13,178 bases of DNA. It comes from JBBSHJ01 sp038253135. Lineage in GTDB: Bacteria > Actinomycetota > Actinomycetes > Mycobacteriales > QHCD01. Where the stretch lies: assembly GCA_038253135.1 (NCBI GenBank), contig JBBSHJ010000092.1, positions 1-13,178 on the forward strand. Direction: 5' to 3'. Position numbers and translations under genes: made by a program. The stretch's first letter is position 1. Each line of letters opens with the position of its first letter. Below, in pieces: positions 1 through 5,518 of this stretch. The notes below the pieces were generated by a model. It was not told the origin of the DNA. It searched no databases and was given only the letters and a program-made list of their open reading frames with translations.

Positions 1-524
1 AGCAGGCGCGCCTGGGCTACCGCCGCGCCGACGGCATCACCGCGGTCACGCTGCCCTACCGGGGCAGCCGGCTGGCGATGACGCTCTTCCTGCCCACGCA
101 GCGCGGGCAGGAAGCCTTCACGGGGCTGGAGCGGACGATCGCGCGATCCGGTGTCAACAGCCTCCTGCCGCACCGGTCGAGGCTGGTGAGCTTGGCGATG
201 CCGAAATTCACCAGCAGGACCACGATGGACCTCAAGCCGGCGCTGCAGGCAATGGGCGTGCGGCGCGCGTTCGCCGGCGGCGACTTCTCCGGCATGAGCG
301 CGGCGGCGAACGGCGCCATTTCCACGGTCGTGCAGCAGGCCTACATCACAGTCGGCGAGAAGGGCACCGAGGCGGCCGCAGCCACCGGCATCGCGATCAC
401 GTTGTCCCGGATCGAGCCGACCGGCGTCGAAGTCACCTTCGACCGGCCGTTCGTCTACGCGATCACCGACCGCACATCCGCCTCGGTCCTCTTCCTCGGC
501 CGCGTCCTGCACCCGACCGGCTAG
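1..524 (+). CDS. Serpin family protein, C-terminal part (5' end outside window)
   Basis: The frame is open from the window edge (codons start at base 3) to TAG at 522-524, giving 173 visible residues, roughly the last 45 percent of a normal serpin of about 380 residues. Recognisable in order are the TLPYRG and LFLPTQ strands, a MPKF strand, the DFSGM segment, ISTVVQQAYI, the reactive-centre hinge EKGTEAAAATG (about visible residues 119-129) and the C-terminal signature FDRPFVYAIT followed by VLFLGRVLHP. Serpins inhibit serine or cysteine proteases by a suicide conformational change. The small-residue hinge (G-T-E-A-A-A-A-T) is the inhibitory type, so active inhibition is inferred. Counting 15 residues from the hinge Gly places P1 near the L-S-R stretch, but the loop looks about three residues longer than in alpha-1-antitrypsin, so the target cannot be predicted. 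Export signals would lie outside the window. Family call is secure. Confidence 0.93.
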   Translation, partial: QARLGYRRADGITAVTLPYRGSRLAMTLFLPTQRGQEAFTGLERTIARSGVNSLLPHRSRLVSLAMPKFTSRTTMDLKPALQAMGVRRAFAGGDFSGMSAAANGAISTVVQQAYITVGEKGTEAAAATGIAITLSRIEPTGVEVTFDRPFVYAITDRTSASVLFLGRVLHPTG

Positions 525-616
525 CCCGACCCAGTCGCGATGAGCGATCCGCGATCGAGACAAGGTCCGCGCATGCGGCTGGGGCAAACGACATGGTCCT
601 TGGTGACGGGTCGGCC

Positions 617-622
617 TAGGCT
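617..622 (+). promoter_or_regulatory. -10 element (TAGGCT) of a leaderless promoter for the phosphotransferase gene
   Basis: TAGGCT matches the actinobacterial TANNNT -10 consensus. Its last T is 7 nt before the first base of the GTG start at 629, where transcription would be expected to begin. A GGAG at 626-629 overlaps the start codon and cannot act as a ribosome binding site. No good -35 was found at 17-19 nt spacing. Confidence 0.5.
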
Positions 623-628
623 GCCGGA

Positions 629-1558
629 GTGGTCAAGGATGTGGTCACCGATCTGCTCGCCGGGACTGGGTCGACGGATCTTGACAGCTTGGCCGCCGTG
701 GTAACGGAGGTTAATCACCGCACGGACAACCGCCTGCGCATGGTTGGCATGGCCGAGCATGGCGGATCTGGCGGGGCGGCGTACGTCCAGTGGCCGGACG
801 GGCGCGACGGTGTGCTGACCCGCATCCCGACGCCGATCGGTCGGATGCGCCAGACCGCGGACATTCTCTCCGATGCGCGGGCGGCGGGCCTGCCTGTTCC
901 CCGCCACGACCTGGTTGTTGAGCTCGCCGATCGAACTGTGGCAGTGGTGCAGGAGCGACTGCCGGGCAAGCCACCTCGTTGGGTCGACGCGGATGTCATC
1001 GACGCGATGGTGGCGATGAACGAACGCTTCGCGGGGCTACTCGCCGACCGTCTCGACGTGCCGGTGCCGCCGCTGTATCTGCGGCACAGCGGGCCGCTCT
1101 ACCCGCGCCACGAGGTACTGGCACAGCACAACGAGCGCAGCCGGCGGTTGCTTCGGCGCATCCTCGAGGCTGGGGCGGCCGAGCCGCACGAGATGTCCGG
1201 CACCGACCTCGTGCATCCCGACTACACCCTGGGCAACGTGCTTTACGACGATCGGGGACACATCAGCGGCGTCGTGGACTGGAACTGGGGGGCCGGCCGT
1301 GGCGATCGCCGCTTCGCACTGGTGCGCCTTTACACCGACTTGTACTGGAGCATGCTCGGCGAGAACGGCGGACAGTACGGAGTGCAGCAGTCGGCGTTCG
1401 ATCGACTGGATGAGGTGCTGGACTGCGTGCATGAGCCCGATCTGCTGCGCCTTTACTGGGCACACATGACGCTCAACCAGCTGCACTGGGCGATCCAGTA
1501 CCACCCGCCAGAGGTGATCGATCTCTTCCTGCGATTTGGAGAGAGTCACCTCAGCTGA
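629..1558 (+). CDS. Phosphotransferase of the aminoglycoside phosphotransferase (APH/ChoK) fold
   Basis: The 309-residue product is a small-molecule kinase of the APH family. It has a glycine-rich nucleotide loop (HGGSGGAAYV, residues 44-53), a hinge-like segment (VVQERLPGKPP, 106-116), the catalytic-loop motif HPDYTLGN (H196, D198, N203) and the metal-binding Asp in VDWNWG (D217), followed by GAGRGDRRFAL. The motif reads HPDY rather than the commoner HGDL. In the family, D198 is the catalytic base and N203/D217 bind the metal-ATP. The substrate cannot be deduced: the family includes antibiotic kinases, homoserine and choline kinases and many uncharacterised members. The GTG start at 629 is chosen because it is the frame's first start and fits a leaderless promoter; ATG codons at about residues 38 and 41 would cut into the nucleotide loop region. 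It stands alone, 104 nt after the serpin gene. Antibiotic resistance should not be assumed. Confidence 0.85.
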   Translation: MVKDVVTDLLAGTGSTDLDSLAAVVTEVNHRTDNRLRMVGMAEHGGSGGAAYVQWPDGRDGVLTRIPTPIGRMRQTADILSDARAAGLPVPRHDLVVELADRTVAVVQERLPGKPPRWVDADVIDAMVAMNERFAGLLADRLDVPVPPLYLRHSGPLYPRHEVLAQHNERSRRLLRRILEAGAAEPHEMSGTDLVHPDYTLGNVLYDDRGHISGVVDWNWGAGRGDRRFALVRLYTDLYWSMLGENGGQYGVQQSAFDRLDEVLDCVHEPDLLRLYWAHMTLNQLHWAIQYHPPEVIDLFLRFGESHLS

Positions 1559-2099
1559 TGTACGCCCGACGGTCCGCGCTGACTTCTCGGAGCGCCTCGC
1601 CGGCTGAGATCCGGGTCCGTGGATCGTCCAGCGGTGGCGGCCGCAGTTGGACGGGTTCGCGGGTCTGGATCGCACGGTGCGCAGCACGCGGCAGGTCAGT
1701 GACGTCATGGCCCGCGTCGTGTTTGACGGCGGCCGCGGGCAGGCTCCGACGACCGGACCCGTAAGAGCGCCTCGCGCTGGACCTCGGAGTCACCCGGCTA
1801 CCACCGCACGGCGGCAGCTGCCCCGTGTACGCCGACCGGCCGGCCACCCATTCTGCCTGTGCTACAAGGGCGAATAGAGCCGGCCACGGCAGCCCCCGCC
1901 GCGACCGCAAGCGGAACCCGAACGGACGGCTCGCCGACTCTTCAGCTTGTCGTGCAGCTGAGATTCGAGTCGGACCTTCGTTCGCGGCCGGTCCGGCCGA
2001 TCCTCGGAAAGCTCGGAGCAGGTCGTTAGCTCACGCACTTCGCATGGGGGCGCCTTGACGACATGCCGCAAACTTCACCGCGCGGGTACGGTCCGTCGA
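1559..2099 (+). other. Intergenic stretch without a recognisable gene
   Basis: About 540 bases separate the phosphotransferase and glyoxalase genes. Short open frames exist on both strands, but none gives a product I recognise, and their compositions (Arg/Pro/Ala/Ser-rich) are typical of chance frames in GC-rich DNA. Minor structures seen: a GGCCGG-T-CCGGCC dyad at 1986-1998 and two imperfect copies of GCTGAGATYCGRGTCSG near 1604 and 1961 (14 of 17 identical). A degraded gene cannot be excluded. The 3' end holds the glyoxalase promoter. Confidence 0.5.
2087..2092 (+). promoter_or_regulatory. -10 element (TACGGT) of a leaderless promoter for the glyoxalase gene
   Basis: TACGGT matches TANNNT and ends 8 nt before the GTG at 2100. 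There is no purine-rich Shine-Dalgarno between them (CCGTCGA). A TTGACG at 2055-2060 resembles a -35, but the 26-nt spacing is too long to pair with this -10. The hexamer supports starting the protein at 2100 rather than at the upstream in-frame TTG at 2055. Confidence 0.5.
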
Positions 2100-2513
2100 G
2101 TGAAAACTCTTCACGCGGCGTACCGCGTCACCGACCTGGTCACCTCGCTCGACTTTTACGCCACGCTCGGATACCGCGATGTCGGTCGCGTCGACATCGG
2201 CGACGGCGCCAGCCTCACCATGCTCAAGTTCCCCGGCGAGGACGTCGTCACACTCGAGCTCGTCCACCGGCCAGCCGCCGGAGCCGTCGAGATCGGTACC
2301 GGCTTCAGCCACCTCGTCGTCCAGGTCGATGACGTCGCCAGCACCGTCGACGCTCTGACACATTCCGGACTGAGGCCCGAGCCGCTGGAGCACCCCGCCG
2401 GCCCGGACGGCCCAAAGACCTCGTGGCTCACCGATCCCGACGGGTACCGCATCGAGCTGGTGCAATGGCCACCCGGACATCCCGACGGCATCACCGCCGC
2501 CGACTTCGACTAA
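2100..2513 (+). CDS. Glyoxalase/VOC family metalloenzyme (glyoxalase I-like)
   Basis: A single-copy vicinal-oxygen-chelate protein of 137 residues with two beta-alpha-beta-beta-beta modules. The start after M-K-T is typical: LHAAYRVTDL, then LDFYATLGYR. The four residues that bind the metal in glyoxalase I are all present: H5, E53 (TLELVH), H71 (GFSHLVVQV) and E119 (GYRIELVQW). The DPDGYRIELVQ ending is characteristic. Glyoxalase I isomerises the hemithioacetal of methylglyoxal and a thiol; in an actinomycete the thiol would probably be mycothiol rather than glutathione (inference). The GTG at 2100 is chosen over the in-frame TTG at 2055 because the family begins directly at this strand and a -10 lies just upstream. 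It is probably monocistronic, with a hairpin directly downstream. Another VOC activity is possible, but the H/E/H/E set favours a lyase/isomerase. Confidence 0.85.
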   Translation: MKTLHAAYRVTDLVTSLDFYATLGYRDVGRVDIGDGASLTMLKFPGEDVVTLELVHRPAAGAVEIGTGFSHLVVQVDDVASTVDALTHSGLRPEPLEHPAGPDGPKTSWLTDPDGYRIELVQWPPGHPDGITAADFD

Positions 2514-2531
2514 CTCGCCGACCGCCCCCTG

Positions 2532-2550
2532 TCCGCGAGCGCGGATGTTT
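2532..2550 (+). terminator. Candidate intrinsic terminator of the glyoxalase gene
   Basis: TCCGCG-AG-CGCGGA (2532-2545) forms a short perfect hairpin beginning 18 nt after the stop and is followed by TGTTT. The stem is short and the T tract weak, so this is a candidate only. Confidence 0.4.
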
Positions 2551-2570
2551 CCGGTCATGCCGCAAATTCT

Positions 2571-2582
2571 CCGAACGTTCGG
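2571..2582. promoter_or_regulatory. Perfect 12-bp palindrome (possible operator)
   Basis: CCGAACGTTCGG is an exact palindrome in intergenic DNA. The GAAC/GTTC half-sites resemble those of LexA boxes, but the four-base spacer that LexA needs is missing. It could be a dimeric repressor site or chance. Confidence 0.2.
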
Positions 2583-2753
2583 CGGCCCCACCGATGCGTA
2601 CTGCCTCTGGCGGCGGCTCGTCTACCCGCCCGATCGCCAGGACGCCAACGACCACGGCGTTAGACCCGTCATGAACTCCTCCGGCTCGCCGTAAAACCGT
2701 TAAGCCTCCAGGCCGATTAAGAAGGCGACTCGCCAGCCCCGTATCCGGGCAAA

Positions 2754-2980
2754 GGCGCCGGTACGCCGGCCGGCTCTGTCCTCAGGGCAACTCACCGCGA
2801 CGTCCGACCGTGCCAATGTCAGCGTCAGCCGCCGCTACCTGACAGCGGTGCGGCCGAAGGGGCTCGCGGCCGACGCCAGCGGATACGGCAGGTGTTCAGC
2901 CGCTTCAGGCCCGCGGTCCCTGGGCGCCGCCACGAACGCCCCTTTGCCCGCCGGGCCACCCTCGCCGGCGTACCGGCGCC
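2754..2980. repeat. 17-bp inverted repeat upstream of proline dehydrogenase
   Basis: GGCGCCGGTACGCCGGC at 2754-2770 is exactly reverse-complementary to bases 2964-2980. The arms are 193 nt apart; the right arm ends one base before the TAATCT -10 of the dehydrogenase gene. Each arm contains one copy of the over-represented CGGCGTACC word. It could be a pair of regulator sites or two decorated copies of a common genomic word. Confidence 0.5.
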
Positions 2981-2981
2981 G

Positions 2982-2987
2982 TAATCT
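2982..2987 (+). promoter_or_regulatory. -10 element (TAATCT) of a leaderless promoter for proline dehydrogenase
   Basis: TAATCT fits TANNNT and ends 8 nt before the ATG at 2995. The intervening GACCCCC contains no Shine-Dalgarno sequence. No clear -35 was found. It supports the start at 2995 rather than upstream in-frame starts. Confidence 0.55.
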
Positions 2988-2994
2988 GACCCCC

Positions 2995-3915
2995 ATGCTG
3001 AGATCCGCGATCCTGGCCGCCTCCCGCAATACACGGGTCAAGCACGTCGTCGCGACCGCGCCGGTGAGCCGCAATGTCGTACGCCGCTTCGTCGCGGGCG
3101 AGTCGGAGGACGACGCCGTCCGGGTCGGTCGCGAGCTGACCGTGACCGGCCGGCAGGTCAGCCTCGATCGGCTCGGCGAGGACACGACGGACGAATCGCG
3201 GGCGACGGCGACGACGGAGGCTTACGTCGCGTTGCTCGAGCGCCTGAAGAGCGAGGGCCTCACCCCGGCGGTCGAGGTGAGCCTCAAGTTGTCGGCGGTC
3301 GGCCAGCTGCTGGACGAGGCGATGGCCAAGGACAACGCCCGCGCGGTGTGCGCGGCCGCCAGCGAGGCCGGCACGGCAGTGACGCTCGACATGGAGGATC
3401 ACAGCACGACCGACTCGACGCTTACGGTCCTCAGCGAGCTGCGTGCGGACTTCCCGGAGACCGGTGCGGTGCTGCAGGCCTACCTGCGGCGTACCGAGGG
3501 AGACTGTCGCGAGCTGGCCTACCGAGGCTCGCGGGTGCGGCTCTGCAAGGGCGCCTACAAGGAACCGGAATCGGTGGCCTACCAGGACATGCACGAGGTC
3601 GACAAGAGTTTCGTGCGCTGCCTGAACGTCCTGATGAGCAGCGAGTGCATGCCCCTGGTCGCCACCCACGACCCGCGGATGGTCGCGATCGTCGGCGAGC
3701 GAGCGCGGTGGTACGGCCGCGAGCGGGGCAGTTACGAGTACCAGATGCTCTACGGGATCCGGCCGGAGGAGCAGCAGCGGTTGGTGGCCGCGGGTGAGAC
3801 GATGCGGGTCTACCTGCCCTACGGCGACGAGTGGTACGGCTACCTGATGCGGCGGCTGGCGGAGCGCCCGGCCAACGTCGCCTTCTTCGCCCGCGCGCTC
3901 GCGTCCAAATCCTGA
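2995..3915 (+). CDS. Proline dehydrogenase (monofunctional, FAD-dependent PRODH)
   Basis: A 306-residue TIM-barrel flavoenzyme that oxidises proline to 1-pyrroline-5-carboxylate, passing electrons to the respiratory quinone pool. Family motifs in order: SLKLSAVG (96-103), LDMEDH (131-136), LQAYLRRT (160-167), RVRLCKGAYKEP (180-191), SYEYQMLYGIR (246-256) and RVYLPYGDEWYGYLMRRLAERPAN (271-294). The Arg pair R286/R287 corresponds to the carboxylate-binding arginines of PutA. Length matches monofunctional bacterial PRODH; no P5C dehydrogenase domain is fused. ATG 2995 is chosen because the family begins with M-L-R and a leaderless -10 lies just upstream. The stop is 27 nt before proC on the same strand, so the two are probably one operon. 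Expected to be peripheral at the inner face of the membrane (family knowledge). Confidence 0.95.
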   Translation: MLRSAILAASRNTRVKHVVATAPVSRNVVRRFVAGESEDDAVRVGRELTVTGRQVSLDRLGEDTTDESRATATTEAYVALLERLKSEGLTPAVEVSLKLSAVGQLLDEAMAKDNARAVCAAASEAGTAVTLDMEDHSTTDSTLTVLSELRADFPETGAVLQAYLRRTEGDCRELAYRGSRVRLCKGAYKEPESVAYQDMHEVDKSFVRCLNVLMSSECMPLVATHDPRMVAIVGERARWYGRERGSYEYQMLYGIRPEEQQRLVAAGETMRVYLPYGDEWYGYLMRRLAERPANVAFFARALASKS

Positions 3916-3931
3916 CCCACCCTCGATCGCT

Positions 3932-3938
3932 GGGAGAG
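3932..3938 (+). promoter_or_regulatory. Ribosome binding site of proC
   Basis: GGGAGAG; its GGGAG core is 6 nt before the ATG at 3943. As an internal gene of a likely operon, proC has a normal Shine-Dalgarno, in contrast to the leaderless first gene. Confidence 0.7.
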
Positions 3939-3942
3939 TCCG

Positions 3943-4749
3943 ATGTCCACACTTGCCGTCGTCGGCGCCGGCAAGCTCGGCGAGGCCCTGCTGTCGGGGA
4001 TGCTGCGGGCGGGACGCGATCCGGGCAATGTGCTGGTGACCACCCGGCGTACCGAGCGGGCCAAGGAGCTGATGGAGCGGTACGGCGTGCGCGCGCTGTC
4101 CAACTCCGAGGCCGCCGCGGAGGCCGATGTGCTGCTGCTGACCGTCAAGCCGCAGGACGCGGCCGCGCTCGTGAGCGAGCTGGCGCCGGCCATTAGGCCG
4201 GGCACTCTGGTCGTGTCCTTCGCCGCCGGCGTACCGACCTCCTACTACGAGGAACGTCTCCCAGCCGACACACCCGTGGTGCGGGTGATGACCAATACGC
4301 CGGTGCTCGTTGACGAGGCGATGAGCGCAATCAGCGCCGGCTCACACGCTCAGCCGGGACATCTCGAGCTGACCGAGGACCTGCTCACCCCGGTCGGCAA
4401 GGTGATCCGCGTCCCGGAGTCGCAGCAGGATGCCGTGACCGCGCTCTCCGGCAGCGGGCCGGCCTACTTCTTCTACCTGGTCGAGGCGATGACCGACGCT
4501 GGGATCCTGCTCGGCCTGCCGCGGACGGTTGCGGCCGACCTGCTGGTGCAGACCGCGCTCGGGGCGGCGGTGATGCTCCGAGACTCCGGCGAGCATCCGG
4601 TGCGGTTGCGGGAGGCGGTGACTTCTCCGGCCGGAACCACGATCAGCGCGATCCGCGAGCTGGAGAACCACGGCGTGCGCGCCGCGTTGCTGTCGGCGAT
4701 CGAAGCCGCCCGCGACCGCAGCCGAGAGCTCGGCGCCGAGCAACGCTGA
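3943..4749 (+). CDS. proC: Pyrroline-5-carboxylate reductase
   Basis: A 268-residue enzyme that reduces P5C to proline with NAD(P)H, the last step of proline synthesis; cytosolic oligomer. Visible are the Rossmann glycine motif VVGAGKLGEALLSGM (6-20), LTVKPQD (66-72), the RVMTNTP segment (114-120), SGSGPAYFFYLVEAM (169-183) and the substrate-binding signature EAVTSPAGTTISAI (224-237). Length is normal for ProC. The start is fixed by the Shine-Dalgarno at 3932. It follows proline dehydrogenase by 27 nt, so synthesis and first-step degradation appear to be co-transcribed, which would allow a proline-P5C redox cycle. No strong terminator follows; only a weak 5-bp hairpin at 4781-4794. Confidence 0.96.
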   Translation: MSTLAVVGAGKLGEALLSGMLRAGRDPGNVLVTTRRTERAKELMERYGVRALSNSEAAAEADVLLLTVKPQDAAALVSELAPAIRPGTLVVSFAAGVPTSYYEERLPADTPVVRVMTNTPVLVDEAMSAISAGSHAQPGHLELTEDLLTPVGKVIRVPESQQDAVTALSGSGPAYFFYLVEAMTDAGILLGLPRTVAADLLVQTALGAAVMLRDSGEHPVRLREAVTSPAGTTISAIRELENHGVRAALLSAIEAARDRSRELGAEQR

Positions 4750-5059
4750 ATCTCACTGCGGTTGGAGCCGCGAGGGCTGTGCCGGTACGCCGGCCCCGGT
4801 CGCGTGGCATCACCGCGGCATGCCGAACGGACCGGGTCCGACCGACGCGGGAGATCGCGCCGACACACGGCCGCCCCGTCCGAGGCTGGGCCTAGCACAG
4901 GGCGCCCCGTCGCGCGGCAGACACTCCGTGGTTCAACAGTCACATTGCTAGCTTTTGCCACTGCTGTACCGCTACCCTGCAACCCAAGCATAGGTGTCGT
5001 ACTCGACCGTGGGCGGGGAAGCCGGCGGTCCGGCCCAGTGCGCAAAGGTTCGGTGACGC
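4750..5059 (+). other. Intergenic stretch between proC and the HTH gene
   Basis: About 310 bases. The left two thirds is very GC-rich with no recognised gene and only a weak hairpin (GCCGG-TACG-CCGGC, 4781-4794). The right part, about 4929-5000, is clearly A/T-richer and probably holds the HTH gene promoter. No tRNA or other RNA gene was recognised. Confidence 0.6.
4945..4978 (+). promoter_or_regulatory. Probable promoter region of the HTH regulator gene
   Basis: This lies in an A/T-richer island within GC-rich DNA. A TANNNT hexamer TACCCT sits at 4973-4978, and a TTGCTA that could serve as -35 at 4945-4950, but the 22-nt spacing is long. Pairing TTGCTA with TACCGC at 4967-4972 gives 16 nt but a poorer -10. 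Start of transcription near 4986 would leave a leader of about 75 nt before the ATG at 5060. Confidence 0.35.
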
Positions 5060-5320
5060 ATGCCCGCGAACGCTGATGCGCGCCGGCCTCCCTCGGGCGG
5101 CCGCGCGCCCGCACAGTCCGGCGCCCAGAAGTCGGGCATGTCCGATGTGAACTTCCTGACGGTCGCCGAGGTGGCCCAGGTCATGCGTGTATCGAAGATG
5201 ACCGTTTACCGCCTCGTCCACGCCGGCGACCTCAACGCCGTGCGCGTCGGCCGTTCCTATCGCGTCCCCGAGCAGGCCGTCCACGACTACCTGCGCGACG
5301 CTTTCATCGAAGCCGGCTGA
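5060..5320 (+). CDS. BldC/excisionase-type helix-turn-helix DNA-binding protein
   Basis: A small protein of 86 residues with a MerR-like winged HTH of the excisionase family: FLTVAEVAQVMRVSKMTVYRLVHAGDLNAVRVGRSYRVPE (about residues 32-71) followed by AVHDYLRDAFIEAG. In such proteins the second helix (VSKMTVYRLVHAG) is the recognition element and the VRVGRSYRV strand pair the wing. It closely resembles the small HTH protein found beside proC in many actinobacteria (Rv0500A in Mycobacterium tuberculosis, from memory). Its targets are not known to me. The first 26 residues are Ala/Pro/Gly/Ser-rich and probably disordered. An internal ATG at 5138 is an alternative start; neither has a strong Shine-Dalgarno. 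The frame starting at 5060 is preferred because homologues, as remembered, also have an N-terminal tail. Confidence 0.88.
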   Translation: MPANADARRPPSGGRAPAQSGAQKSGMSDVNFLTVAEVAQVMRVSKMTVYRLVHAGDLNAVRVGRSYRVPEQAVHDYLRDAFIEAG

Positions 5321-5343
5321 CCCCGCCCCCATCTCCCCGTTCC

Positions 5344-5502
5344 CTCGTCAGCCGACCGCACTTCCTCTGCGCGGCCTCCTCACTCGCTGCGGGCCTCGCT
5401 CGATTGGACTCTGGTCGGTCTCCTTGGTCGCTGCGCGCCTCGCTCGTCCCTCGCCCGGGTGCTCGCTCCCTTGTCGATCGACGTGCTCGCTCGTCAGCCG
5501 AC
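5344..5502 (+). repeat. Short direct repeats in a pyrimidine-rich intergenic spacer
   Basis: TCGCTGCGGGCCTCGCTCG at 5384-5402 recurs at 5428-5446 with one mismatch. CTCGTCAGCCGAC occurs at both 5344-5356 and 5490-5502, bracketing the spacer. The plus strand here is rich in C and T with many CTCGCTC words. No gene is recognised between the HTH gene and cysS. The repeats may reflect slippage or a dispersed genomic repeat. Confidence 0.6.
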
Positions 5503-5505
5503 GCT

Positions 5506-5511
5506 TAAACT
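5506..5511 (+). promoter_or_regulatory. -10 element (TAAACT) of a leaderless promoter for cysS
   Basis: TAAACT fits TANNNT and ends 8 nt before the GTG at 5519. The spacer CGGGCAT has no Shine-Dalgarno. An ATG at 5517 overlaps the GTG but is followed at once by TGA, so it cannot start the protein. Confidence 0.55.
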
Positions 5512-5518
5512 CGGGCAT

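Larger units (their letters stand above)
2514..2994 (+). other. Intergenic stretch upstream of proline dehydrogenase
   Basis: About 480 bases with no convincing gene. The dehydrogenase reading frame is open back to 2848, but that extension (AADASGYGRCS and so on) does not look like the family N-terminus. Contents: the terminator-like hairpin at 2532-2550, a perfect 12-bp palindrome CCGAACGTTCGG at 2571-2582, an A/T-richer island at about 2691-2730 with two TTAAG words, and a 17-bp inverted repeat whose right arm abuts the dehydrogenase -10. Confidence 0.5.

Noticed and set aside
629..1558. Calling the phosphotransferase an antibiotic-resistance gene
   Set aside because: The fold is shared by many housekeeping small-molecule kinases, and neither substrate-site residues nor context point to an antibiotic.
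1551..1910. 119-codon minus-strand open frame in the large spacer
   Set aside because: No recognisable motif and no ribosome binding site evident; composition looks like chance frames in GC-rich DNA.
2014..2045. tRNA-like D-arm sequence (GTTAGCTCA)
   Set aside because: No T-arm (GGTTCGAATCC-like), anticodon arm or acceptor pairing was found nearby.
2571..2582. LexA/SOS box
   Set aside because: GAAC and GTTC are directly abutting; the actinobacterial SOS box needs four bases between them.
2848..2994. 49-codon extension of proline dehydrogenase
   Set aside because: It is not similar to the family start, and a -10 sits directly before ATG 2995.
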